Source of the DNA: Verrucomicrobiota bacterium
GTDB lineage: Bacteria > Verrucomicrobiota > Verrucomicrobiia > Limisphaerales > JACRJZ01
Assembly: GCA_016219875.1 (NCBI GenBank)
Contig: JACRJZ010000074.1
Coordinates: 17,279-81,278 of the forward strand
Length of the DNA stretch: 64,000 bases
Direction: 5' to 3'
Shown here: piece by piece, positions 22,540 through 32,559 of the stretch
Layout: each line of letters starts with the position of its first letter
Position numbering within the stretch: the first letter of the stretch is position 1
Position numbers and translations under genes: made by a program
Notes under the pieces: model-generated
The model's database searches: none
What the model saw: only the letters and a program-made list of their open reading frames with translations
What the model was told of the DNA's origin: nothing

Positions 22540-23661
22540 ATGAGCGCCGAACACGATCCCCATCATCCGCCCGCCCCGGCTCCCCCGCCGCCGGGCATGC
22601 CTGAAGACAGCGCCGGGCAGGCCCTGGCGGAGACGCTGCGCAGCAGCTTCTTCGTCATCAAGATCCTGATGGTCCTGCTCGTGGCGGTCTTCCTCTGCTC
22701 CGGCATCACCATCGTCGGGCCGCAGGAGCGCGCAATTCTCCTGCGTTTCGGCAAGCCGGTCGGCGAGGGCGAACAGGCGGTGCTGAAGCCCGGCTTCCAC
22801 TGGGCCTTCCCGGCGCCCATCGACGAAGTGGTCAAGATTCCCGCCGGCCAGGTCCGCGTCGCCACCTCGACCGCCGGCTGGTACGCGACGACGCCCGAGC
22901 TGGCCGCCGCCAAGATTGAACCGCCGCCGGGCGACTCGTTGAAGCCGGGGCGCGATGGCTACGTGCTCACGTCCGACGCGAACATCATTCACGCCTACGC
23001 CACCGTGCGCTATCGCATCACCGATCCCGTGCGGTTTGAATTCGCCTTCACCAACACACCCGTGTTTCTCACCAACGCGCTGAACAACGCGCTCTTCTTC
23101 GCCGCCTCGCAGTTCACCGTGGATGCCATCCTGACCCGGGACGTGACCGCCTTCCGCGAGAAAGTCCGCCACCGCCTGGAGCAACTCATCGAGGAAGCGC
23201 GGCTCGGCATCGTCATCGAGCAAAGCGACGTCCAGGCGCGTGCGCCGCGCCAGGAGAGCGTCAGCCGGGCTTTTGACGCTGTGACCGAGGCCGGCCTCAA
23301 GAGCGGCACGGTGCTGAACGAGGCGCAGAGTTACGCCAACACCATGCTCAGCGGCGCGCTGGGCGGTGCGGCGGCGTTGACGAACGCGGCCAGGACGGAC
23401 AAGACCCGCCTGGTCGAATCGATCCGAGGCGAGGCGGACGAATTCACGGCCATCCGGCCGCAGTATGAAGCCAATCCCAGCCTCTACGCGTTGCAGCGCC
23501 AGACCGAGACGCTGGCCCGCGTCCTGACCAACGCGCAGCAGGAGAAGTTCTTCGTGGCGCCGGGCGCCGACGGCCAGCCTCGCGAGTTGCGCCTGCTCCT
23601 GAGCCGCGAGCCGGCCAAACCCAGGTCCGCCCCGGAGCCGCCGGCAGGGGACCATCATTGA
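22540..23661 (+). CDS. hflK: HflK-like SPFH protein
   Basis: The protein has 373 residues. A Pro/His-rich cytoplasmic N-terminus (HDPHHPPAPAPPPPGMPEDS) precedes one membrane helix (FFVIKILMVLLVAVFLCSGI, about 37-56). The SPFH domain starts ITIVGPQERAILLRFGKPVG and contains LKPGFHWAFPAPIDEVVKIP. DANIIHAYATVRYRITDPVR and TRDVTAFREKVRHRLEQLIE follow, then a helical stalk and NAQQEKFFV. It probably forms a hetero-oligomer with the preceding HflC-like protein. The Pro/His-rich leader takes the place of the Gly/Pro-rich leader of classical HflK. Odd: an insert of about 30 residues (TAGWYATTPELAAAKIEPPP) lies within the SPFH region. The gene order here is HflC then HflK, opposite to enterobacteria. 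Confidence 0.88.
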   Translation: MSAEHDPHHPPAPAPPPPGMPEDSAGQALAETLRSSFFVIKILMVLLVAVFLCSGITIVGPQERAILLRFGKPVGEGEQAVLKPGFHWAFPAPIDEVVKIPAGQVRVATSTAGWYATTPELAAAKIEPPPGDSLKPGRDGYVLTSDANIIHAYATVRYRITDPVRFEFAFTNTPVFLTNALNNALFFAASQFTVDAILTRDVTAFREKVRHRLEQLIEEARLGIVIEQSDVQARAPRQESVSRAFDAVTEAGLKSGTVLNEAQSYANTMLSGALGGAAALTNAARTDKTRLVESIRGEADEFTAIRPQYEANPSLYALQRQTETLARVLTNAQQEKFFVAPGADGQPRELRLLLSREPAKPRSAPEPPAGDHH

Positions 23662-23694
23662 GCGGGAAGAAACCGTCGCGTAAGGTGTGATCCT

Positions 23695-24108
23695 ATGGGC
23701 AAAGTCACCGTCAAGCTCCAACTGACCAATTACCTGGATACGGAACTGAAGCGGCTGAAGCTTCGGAAGGGCAAGCCGCGCCGGGTAGAGGCCGACGCCT
23801 TGGTGGACACGGGGGCGACACGCCTTTATCTCAAGGCCAGTGTCATCAAGGCGCTGGGCCTGCGCCAAGAGGGGCAGGTGGAATCAAAGACCACGAACGG
23901 CCTTCGCCAGCGGCCGGTGTATCAGCCCGTGCGGCTCGATCTGATGGGGCGGAACGGGATCTTCGAAGTGGTGGAAGTGGATGACGACGTTCCCAACCTT
24001 CTCGGCCAAGTTCCACTGGAGCACCTGGATTTCGTCGTGGACCCCAAAGGCCAGAAGCTGATTCCCAATCCCGAGCACGGCGACCGTCAAATGTCGGAGG
24101 AGTACTAA
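23695..24108 (+). CDS. Clan AA (retropepsin-like) aspartic protease domain protein
   Basis: This 137-residue single-domain protein has the catalytic-type motif EADALVDTGATRLYL (D38-T-G-A), the hydrophobic-hydrophobic-DTGA signature of clan AA peptidases. A later VPNLLGQVPLEHLDFVVD block resembles the hydrophobic ILG segment that ends the retropepsin fold. Like viral retropepsins it would need to dimerise to be active. No signal peptide or membrane helix is seen, so it is probably cytoplasmic. It lies 33 bp after the HflK-like gene and 4 bp before the metal ATPase, so it is in the same transcript. Substrate unknown; activity is inferred only from the motif. AGGTG 4-7 nt before the ATG at 23695 is a plausible ribosome site. 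Confidence 0.75.
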   Translation: MGKVTVKLQLTNYLDTELKRLKLRKGKPRRVEADALVDTGATRLYLKASVIKALGLRQEGQVESKTTNGLRQRPVYQPVRLDLMGRNGIFEVVEVDDDVPNLLGQVPLEHLDFVVDPKGQKLIPNPEHGDRQMSEEY

Positions 24109-24112
24109 TTTC

Positions 24113-26173
24113 ATGAAAGTCACATCCCACGCCGTACACCTTCACGATCACCCGCACGAACACGACGAGTCCTGCGGCTGCGGCCAAGAACATTCGCACG
24201 TGCAGGTGCAACTCAAGCAGACCCTCCTCGGCCTGCTGTTCGTCATCAACTCGTTCATCGTTGAACGCCTCCTCGAACGCGGCGGCGCGGTGGCGGATGT
24301 CAGCGCCATGATCGGCGCGATCATCCTCGGCTTCCCGATTGTCTGGACAGCCATCAAGGACCTGCGCGGCGGCACGCTGACCACCAACGAGCTGGTCGCC
24401 CTGGCAGTCATCGCGTCGTTCTCCTCCGGCCATTACCAGGAAGCCGGCGTCGTGTCGTTCTTCATGCTGTTGGGGCAGATCATCGAAACCCGCACCGCGG
24501 AAGGCGCGCGCCTGTCCATCGAGTCGCTGATCAAATTGACGCCGACCAAAGCCCGCCGCGTGACGGGTCATCAGGAACAGGAAGTGCCCGTCAAAGACCT
24601 CGCCGTCGGCGACGTCATCCGCGTCCGCCCCGGCGACAACGTGGCCGCCGACGGGGTGATCGTGAGCGGCCAGGGTTCCTTCAATCAGGCCAACATCACC
24701 GGCGAATCACTCCCCGTGGACAAGAAGCCGGGCGATGAAGCCTTCGCCGGCACCGTCAATCTGACCGGCGTGCTCGAAATCCGCGTTACCCGTGCGGGCC
24801 AGGACACGACCCTGGGCAAAGTGCGCGACCTCATTCTTGCGGCGGAGAAGACCAAGCTGCCCATCATGCGGATCGTCGATCAGTACATGGGTTTCTACAC
24901 GCCGCTGGTCCTGGTCATCGGCGCGCTGGTGTGGGCGTTCACGCAAGACCTCAGCCGTGTGATCGCCGTCTTCATCGTCTCGTGCCCCTGCGCCTTCGTG
25001 CTTGCGACGCCGACAGCGATGGTGGCCGCGCTCTCCGCCGCCGCACGCCTGGGCGTGTTGATCAAGAACGTGGGCGACATTGAACTGGCGGCGAAGATCA
25101 ACGCGTTCGTCTTCGACAAGACCGGGACGCTGACCAGCGGCAAGCTGGCGGTCAGCCGTCTCGCGCCGCTGGACGGAACTTCGCCGGCGGAGTTGCTCCA
25201 CCTCGCGGCCTCGGCGGAGAAATACAGCAATCATCCCACGGCCAAGGCGCTGGCCCAGTTGGCTGATGAAGCCGGCGTGCCGCTCCACGAGCCGGGGGAC
25301 TTTTCCGAAGCGGCGGGTCGCGGCATCAAAGCGAAGGTGGACGGCGCGCCCATCGTTATTGGCCGCGCGCAGTGGCTCAAGGACAATGGCGTGACCGAGG
25401 ACTTCCTCAAGTCTGTGGACCTGAACGAAACCGAAGGCTGGAGCCTGATCTTCGTGGCGCGGGGGGGCAAGTGCATCGGCTGGATCGGCCTCCAGGATGA
25501 GACGCGCAAGGAAGCCGCGGAGTCCCTCGCTGACCTCAAGCAGACCGGCGTGCGTCGCATCGCCATGGTCAGCGGCGACCGCCAGCCGGTGGCGGCCCGC
25601 GTGGCCAAGGAGATCGGTTGCGAAGAAGTCGTGGGCGAATGCCTGCCGCAGAACAAAGTCGATTTCGTCCGCACCATCCGCAGCAAAGGCTATCGCGTCG
25701 CGGTGGTAGGTGACGGCGTGAACGACGCGCCCGCGCTGGCCGCGGGCGACCTCGGCATCGCCATGGGCGCCGCCGGCAGTGAAGTCGCCATCCACAGCGC
25801 CACCATTGCGCTCATGAACAACGATCTGCGGCGGCTGCCGTTCCTCGTGCGTCTTTCGCGGCACACCCGGCGCGTCATCAACCAGAACTTTCTCTTCGGC
25901 GTGCTCTTCGTGATCGGCGGGCTGGTGTTGGCGGCGACGAAGTACATCAACCCCATCGTTGCGGCGGTCATGCACGTGGCCGGTTCCCTGATCGTCGTCT
26001 TCAATAGCTTCCGCTTGGTGCGCCACGGCGAGGAACTGGAGCCGTATCGCCCGATTACTCTGGCGGACGCGGCTCCGCCTCCTGAGCACGCACATGGCCC
26101 TGGCTGCGGCTGCGGCCAGGATCACGATCGCGAGGGCGGGCAGCCCATCCACCTCAAGCCGCGGACAACGTAG
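24113..26173 (+). CDS. P1B-type heavy-metal translocating ATPase with His/Cys-rich ends
   Basis: The protein has 686 residues. It shows the actuator TGES loop (NITGESLPVD), the metal-channel CPC in VSCPCAFVLATPTA (about 289), the phosphorylation site FDKTGTLT (D about 335), the P1B HP motif SNHPTA (about 373) and the hinge VVGDGVNDAPAL (about 534). There is no classic HMA domain. Instead the N-terminus is HLHDHPHEHDESCGCG and the C-terminus HAHGPGCGCGQDHD, mirrored His/Cys clusters that should bind soft or borderline metal. The last helix (HVAGSLIVVFNSFRL) lacks a clear copper- or zinc-type signature, so specificity is open. It starts 4 bp after the retropepsin-like gene and ends the run that began at 18171; it is convergent with clpC. 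Confidence 0.9.
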   Translation: MKVTSHAVHLHDHPHEHDESCGCGQEHSHVQVQLKQTLLGLLFVINSFIVERLLERGGAVADVSAMIGAIILGFPIVWTAIKDLRGGTLTTNELVALAVIASFSSGHYQEAGVVSFFMLLGQIIETRTAEGARLSIESLIKLTPTKARRVTGHQEQEVPVKDLAVGDVIRVRPGDNVAADGVIVSGQGSFNQANITGESLPVDKKPGDEAFAGTVNLTGVLEIRVTRAGQDTTLGKVRDLILAAEKTKLPIMRIVDQYMGFYTPLVLVIGALVWAFTQDLSRVIAVFIVSCPCAFVLATPTAMVAALSAAARLGVLIKNVGDIELAAKINAFVFDKTGTLTSGKLAVSRLAPLDGTSPAELLHLAASAEKYSNHPTAKALAQLADEAGVPLHEPGDFSEAAGRGIKAKVDGAPIVIGRAQWLKDNGVTEDFLKSVDLNETEGWSLIFVARGGKCIGWIGLQDETRKEAAESLADLKQTGVRRIAMVSGDRQPVAARVAKEIGCEEVVGECLPQNKVDFVRTIRSKGYRVAVVGDGVNDAPALAAGDLGIAMGAAGSEVAIHSATIALMNNDLRRLPFLVRLSRHTRRVINQNFLFGVLFVIGGLVLAATKYINPIVAAVMHVAGSLIVVFNSFRLVRHGEELEPYRPITLADAAPPPEHAHGPGCGCGQDHDREGGQPIHLKPRTT

Positions 26174-26177
26174 GGCG

Positions 26178-26246
26178 TAGGACAGGCGTCGCGCCTGTCT
26201 CCATCTTCCCAACGAAATCACAGACAGGCGCGACGCCTGTCCCACC
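26178..26246. repeat. GACAGGCGTCGCGCCTGT palindromic repeat, copy 1, between convergent genes
   Basis: Arms GGACAGGCGTCGCGCCTGTC and GACAGGCGCGACGCCTGTCC, each also self-complementary, are separated by about 24 bp. It occupies the 87-bp space between the ATPase and clpC stops, where it could act as a two-way terminator. Relatives: 30905-31036 and 44194-44285. Confidence 0.8.
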
Positions 26247-26260
26247 CGTCTCGCTCCAGT

Positions 26261-28765
<2,505 letters not shown>

Positions 28766-29012
28766 ATCACGGTCAAAAATCTCACAATGTCATGTCGGCG
28801 TCTTCTGTCGATGCCTTAGTTCAATCTGCAACGCCCCCCGCCTCCGCCCGCGTCCTTTCGGCTCGTGGTCGTTCCGGCGATTCGCTGTCGTGCGTGCTCA
28901 CGGGGCCAAGGTATCGGCTCGCTCGTGAAAAATCAACGGCTGGGCCGCGCGGGGCTGCAACGGGGGCGCCTCTGGGCACAACCACCGTCATGGCGCAGGT
29001 GTTCGCCGCCGG

Positions 29013-30116
29013 TCATCCCTTCCCCGGCTCCGGCGTCCGGTCGCGCGGCGGCATGGTTGGACGCTTCGTGCTGCGCAGGCGGTCGCGCAGCAGATCGGCG
29101 CGCACGATGTCGCGCTGGTCCGCGTCCAGTTTCTCGGCGATGTCCTTTTGAATGTGGGCCGGCTGCGTGACGATGAACATCTCGTCCACCATGCCGCGCT
29201 CCAGGTCCGGGAACATGCCCAGGTCCGAGCCGAGCTTGATCAACGACAGCAGATTCAAGCACTCCTTCGACGAGATGCTGTGGGCGTTGGCCAGAATGCC
29301 ATAGGCGCGACCGATGTGGTTGAAGACCACCTTGGCCTTCTTCTCCAACAACGTGGCGCGTGAGTTCTCCTCGTGTTCGATGAGTTGCGCGACCACTTTG
29401 CTCAACCGCTCCACGATCTCCGGCTCCGATTCGCCGAGGGTCATTTGATTCGAAACCTGGAACACGTTCCCCAGGGCCTCTGTGCCTTCGCCGTACAGCC
29501 CGCGCACGGCCAGGCCCAGTTTGTTCACGGCCTGGATGATGGGATTGATCTGTTCCGCCAGCACCAGGCCGGGCAAATGCAGCATGGCGCTAACGCGGAT
29601 GCCGGTGCCGAGATTGGTGGGGCAGGCGGTGAGGTAGCCCAGTCTGGGGCTGAAGGCGTAATCGAGCTTCTTCTCCAGCTTGGTGTCCACCTCGTCGATG
29701 GCCGTCCAGGCTTCGCGGATTTGCAGGCCGGGACGCAACGCCTGCATCCGCAGGTGGTCTTCCTCGTTGATCATCACGCACAGCGACTCGTCCTTGTTCA
29801 ACACCATGCCGCTGCCCGCGCCTTTGGCGGCGTGCTCCCGGCTGACCAAATGGCGTTCAACGAGGATTTGTTTGTCGAGCGACGAGAGGTTGTCCATGGC
29901 CTCGGTGAAGCAGGCCACCATCTCCGGCAGCGATTCCACCGCCGGCCGAATGAGATCCAGGGAGCGGATGCGTTCGGGCTTCTTGGCCCAACCAGGGAAG
30001 GCGAGGCTCTTGACGTTGCGGGCCAAGCGCACGCGGCTCGACATGACGATGCGCTGGTTCGGCCCCTCGCGGCGGGCCGTTTCCGCGGGCGGAATGAGAA
30101 AGTCGTAAATGTTCAT
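29013..30116 (-). CDS. mcsB: Protein-arginine kinase McsB
   Basis: This 367-residue protein belongs to the phosphagen-kinase fold and would phosphorylate arginines of client proteins, marking them for ClpCP. Visible motifs: VMSSRVRLARNVKSLAFPGW at 24-43 (nucleotide and arginine contacts), KDESLCVMINEEDHLRMQAL near 108-127, TACPTNLGTGIRVSAMLHLP with the catalytic cysteine region near 168-187, and the C-terminal RAYGILANAHSISSKE. Length is typical (about 350-360). The tail RSTKRPTMPPRDRTPEPGKG is an extra basic end. The start overlaps the mcsA stop by 4 nt (30113-30116), so the pair is translationally coupled. Confidence 0.95.
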   Translation of the reverse strand: MNIYDFLIPPAETARREGPNQRIVMSSRVRLARNVKSLAFPGWAKKPERIRSLDLIRPAVESLPEMVACFTEAMDNLSSLDKQILVERHLVSREHAAKGAGSGMVLNKDESLCVMINEEDHLRMQALRPGLQIREAWTAIDEVDTKLEKKLDYAFSPRLGYLTACPTNLGTGIRVSAMLHLPGLVLAEQINPIIQAVNKLGLAVRGLYGEGTEALGNVFQVSNQMTLGESEPEIVERLSKVVAQLIEHEENSRATLLEKKAKVVFNHIGRAYGILANAHSISSKECLNLLSLIKLGSDLGMFPDLERGMVDEMFIVTQPAHIQKDIAEKLDADQRDIVRADLLRDRLRSTKRPTMPPRDRTPEPGKG

Positions 30117-30619
30117 GCCACCGCCTCCGTGAGCTTGGTCTTGAGCGCCTTGATTTCGTCGCGCATCTGGGCGGCCTGCTCGAAGTTCTCGTCGGCCACG
30201 GCCTTCTCCAGCTTCTTCTGCAACGCGCCGAGTTTGTCCTTCAGGTCTTGTGTGCCGCGCAACGCCAGCGGCACCTTGCCCTTGTGGCGCGTGCCCTTGT
30301 GCATCGTCTTCAGGAGGCTTTCCAGCCCTTCAGAAAAGGTGTCATAGCAATGCGCGCAGCCGAGCCGGCCCGCCTTCTTGAAGTCCGCCTGCGTGAAGCC
30401 GCACTGCGGGCACTTCAAATCGCTGCTGCCGGCGGCCTCCTCCATTTCCTGCGACGCGCCCAGGCCGAGCAACAGGTCGGCGAGTGAAAAACCCGTGGGG
30501 TCGTTCACGCCTTTCTCTTTGGCGCAGTCTTCGCAAAGGTCCACCTTCTGCATCTTCTCCCCGGCAATCTGGGTCAGATGGACGGTGGCTTCCTTCTGTT
30601 TGCACACGCAACACAACAT
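30113..30619 (-). CDS. mcsA: McsA, zinc-finger activator of McsB
   Basis: This 168-residue protein starts MLCCVCKQKEATVHLTQI, a Cys4 zinc finger completed by DLCEDCAKEKG. A second Cys4 group follows (LKCPQCGFTQADFKKAGRLG, then CAHCYDTF). The C-terminus is a UVR motif helix pair (EKAVADENFEQAAQMRDEIK). This is the McsA plan: metal-binding fingers that bind and activate McsB plus a UVR segment that interacts with ClpC. The ATG at 30619 was chosen because the zinc finger begins directly there; a Met 14 codons upstream (30661) adds unrelated residues. There is no ctsR in front of it, unlike in Firmicutes; the 604 bp upstream hold a palindrome (30801) and a repeat. Confidence 0.92.
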   Translation of the reverse strand: MLCCVCKQKEATVHLTQIAGEKMQKVDLCEDCAKEKGVNDPTGFSLADLLLGLGASQEMEEAAGSSDLKCPQCGFTQADFKKAGRLGCAHCYDTFSEGLESLLKTMHKGTRHKGKVPLALRGTQDLKDKLGALQKKLEKAVADENFEQAAQMRDEIKALKTKLTEAVA

Positions 30620-30800
30620 AAAATCCAGTTCGTATATCGGCCCAACGGCGGCCTGAGTCAAGGCGCGGCCCGTCCTGGCGCACGGATCGGATGATAGGAA
30701 CCCAGCCGGTTTCTACAACAGGGAAAGCGAGCGCCGGCGGGCAAACGGGCGAACGCGTGTTCGCCAAGGGTCGGTGTCATGGGCCGGAGTGCCGGTGGTG

Positions 30801-30818
30801 CACACTTTTAAAAGTGTG
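30801..30818. promoter_or_regulatory. Perfect 18-bp palindrome upstream of mcsA, possible operator
   Basis: CACACTTTTAAAAGTGTG is a perfect, AT-rich two-fold palindrome about 180 bp upstream of the mcsA start, in otherwise GC-rich sequence. It could bind a dimeric repressor or form a small hairpin. No -35/-10 pair was recognised around it, so a role in mcsA control is speculation. Confidence 0.35.
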
Positions 30819-30904
30819 AACTGCCGCCGTGCGACACCAACGATCCGCGAGGTCGCAGAACCGCCAATCGCGGGACGCTCCGGCGGTTGAACTGAAACCA
30901 GGCA

Positions 30905-31036
30905 GTGGGACAGGCGTCGCGCCTGTTTCCGTTATCAGCGGCGGCTCCAATGCGCCCATGAGGCGTGACCTGAAGCGATCACCGAACGGTGAGTGAAACC
31001 CTCGATAATGGAGACAGGCGCGCCGCCTGTCCCACA
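30905..31036. repeat. GACAGGCGTCGCGCCTGT palindromic repeat, copy 2, long-cargo form
   Basis: Terminal arms GTGGGACAGGCGTCGCGCCT and ACAGGCGCGCCGCCTGTCCC enclose about 80 bp of unique centre (with GACCTGAAGCGATCACCGAA), which matches 44220-44285 in inverted orientation. It fills part of the 604-bp gap between mcsA and the aldolase-like gene; the remainder of that gap shows no gene beyond the palindrome at 30801. Confidence 0.75.
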
Positions 31037-31223
31037 GGCTCGCTGGCGCTCTCGTTGAAGGTTTCGACTGTATTGTTACGGTTGAGCCTAGGCTCCACCT
31101 GCCCCACCACGTTGTCTCACCGCGCCGGGCCCATGTTGCGCCGTTGACAGTTCCCAAGCGCGCCCCCATCGTCCCGCCACGATGAAGTGACCATTGAGCC
31201 GCGCTCGGAATCGTTTCGCCGCC

Positions 31224-32513
31224 ATGACCAAATCGCTCGACACCAAACTCGCCGCCATCAAAGCCAGCCGCGCTTCCCGCGCGTTCATCCTCGCCGACGC
31301 CAAGGACGCCGACATGGCCTTCGGCGTGCGCGCCGCGGGGCCGCGGTCCTACCTCTCCGCCCAAGGCGCGCGTCCGGCGCAGTTTTCACCGGAAGTCTGG
31401 ACGCGGGAAGAGTTCGGCTACCGCAACCTGCCGGAGTTCCTCGACATCATCCGCGAAATCACGCGCCAAGGCTTGGTGGACATCATGCTCATGTCCGCCT
31501 ATGTGAATGACCTGCTCGCCATCAAGGAAGGGTTGTTCAAGGACTCGCACGTGACGCCGGCGGCAAGAGCCAACGACACCACTGACGTTTGGGCCGCGCG
31601 CCACGGCAGCTACACCAAAGAAGCGGCCCAGCCGTTCCGCAGCGCGAGCATCGACCACATCCAGTGTGGCCAAGTCGAGTGCGACCGCAGCAGCGACGAG
31701 TTTCCCGGCGCGAACCTCGGCCTTTACAGCGTCACCTGGGTCAACGATCTCGACAACGACCGCCGCACGCTGGAAGCCTTCAAGGCCTTTCGCGAAGAAG
31801 CCGAGCGGAAGCGGTTTCGTTACTTCTTGGAAGTCTTCGATCCCAATGTCGCTAGCGGCATCCCGCTGGAGAAGCTGGGCGAGTTCATCAACGACAACAT
31901 CCTCCGCACGCTGGCCGGCGTGCCGGAAGCGGGCCGGCCGCTCTTTCTGAAAATCGTTTATCACGGGCCGCGCGCGATGGAGGAGTTGTGCCAGTACGAT
32001 TCGAACATGGTCGTGGGCATCCTCGGCGGCGGCGCGGGCACGACCTACGACGCCTTCCGGCTCATCCACGACGCGCAGAAATACGGCGCCCGCGTCGCGC
32101 TCTTCGGCCGCAAGATCAACCACGCCGAGCACCAGCTTGCGTTCATCGAGATGCTGAGGCTCATCACGGACGGCAAGCTCTCGCCGGACGAAGCCGTGCG
32201 CGCCTACCACGGCGTTTTGCAGGGCAAGGGCCTCAAGCCCCATCGCCCGCTCGACAAGGACCTCGAGCTCACCGATCAGGCCATGAGCTACGGCGGGGAA
32301 ACGCGACGGGCCACCGTCGAAGTGCGGAACAATCCACTCGCGTCGGCCCGCGCGGAAGTGCCGGCCCGTGCTGTGGCCGCGGCTCCACGGTCTTCGCCTG
32401 CCAGCGAAAGCTCGTGGCCCACGTTGTCGGACGGCACGCCCGACTTCGCGAAGATGAATTCCGAGCAGCGCCAGGCTTACGATGAATGGCGGCTGAAGCG
32501 CGTCTTCGGCTGA
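31224..32513 (+). CDS. Aldolase-like TIM-barrel protein (DeoC/LacD-type), function uncertain
   Basis: This 429-residue protein begins MTKSLDTKLAAIKASRASRA. It has alternating strands and helices of a TIM barrel: FILADAKDADMAFGV, EFLDIIREITRQGLVDIMLM, KRFRYFLEVFDPN, RPLFLKIVYHGPRAMEEL and SNMVVGILGGGAGTTYDAF. The glycine-rich last block is like the phosphate-binding end of DeoC/LacD-type aldolases, and the lysine in LFLKIVYHG is a candidate Schiff-base residue. That enzyme class is an inference from these blocks. The last 60 residues are Ala/Pro/Ser-rich and then end in SDGTPDFAKMNSEQRQAYDE, a tail not expected in aldolases. The Met at 31224 is preferred to 31194, which adds only a short basic stretch. 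Confidence 0.5.
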   Translation: MTKSLDTKLAAIKASRASRAFILADAKDADMAFGVRAAGPRSYLSAQGARPAQFSPEVWTREEFGYRNLPEFLDIIREITRQGLVDIMLMSAYVNDLLAIKEGLFKDSHVTPAARANDTTDVWAARHGSYTKEAAQPFRSASIDHIQCGQVECDRSSDEFPGANLGLYSVTWVNDLDNDRRTLEAFKAFREEAERKRFRYFLEVFDPNVASGIPLEKLGEFINDNILRTLAGVPEAGRPLFLKIVYHGPRAMEELCQYDSNMVVGILGGGAGTTYDAFRLIHDAQKYGARVALFGRKINHAEHQLAFIEMLRLITDGKLSPDEAVRAYHGVLQGKGLKPHRPLDKDLELTDQAMSYGGETRRATVEVRNNPLASARAEVPARAVAAAPRSSPASESSWPTLSDGTPDFAKMNSEQRQAYDEWRLKRVFG

Positions 32514-32559
32514 CGGCCTTGCCCGGCCCCGGCCCAGCCGCGCCAAAATTTCGTCCGCC

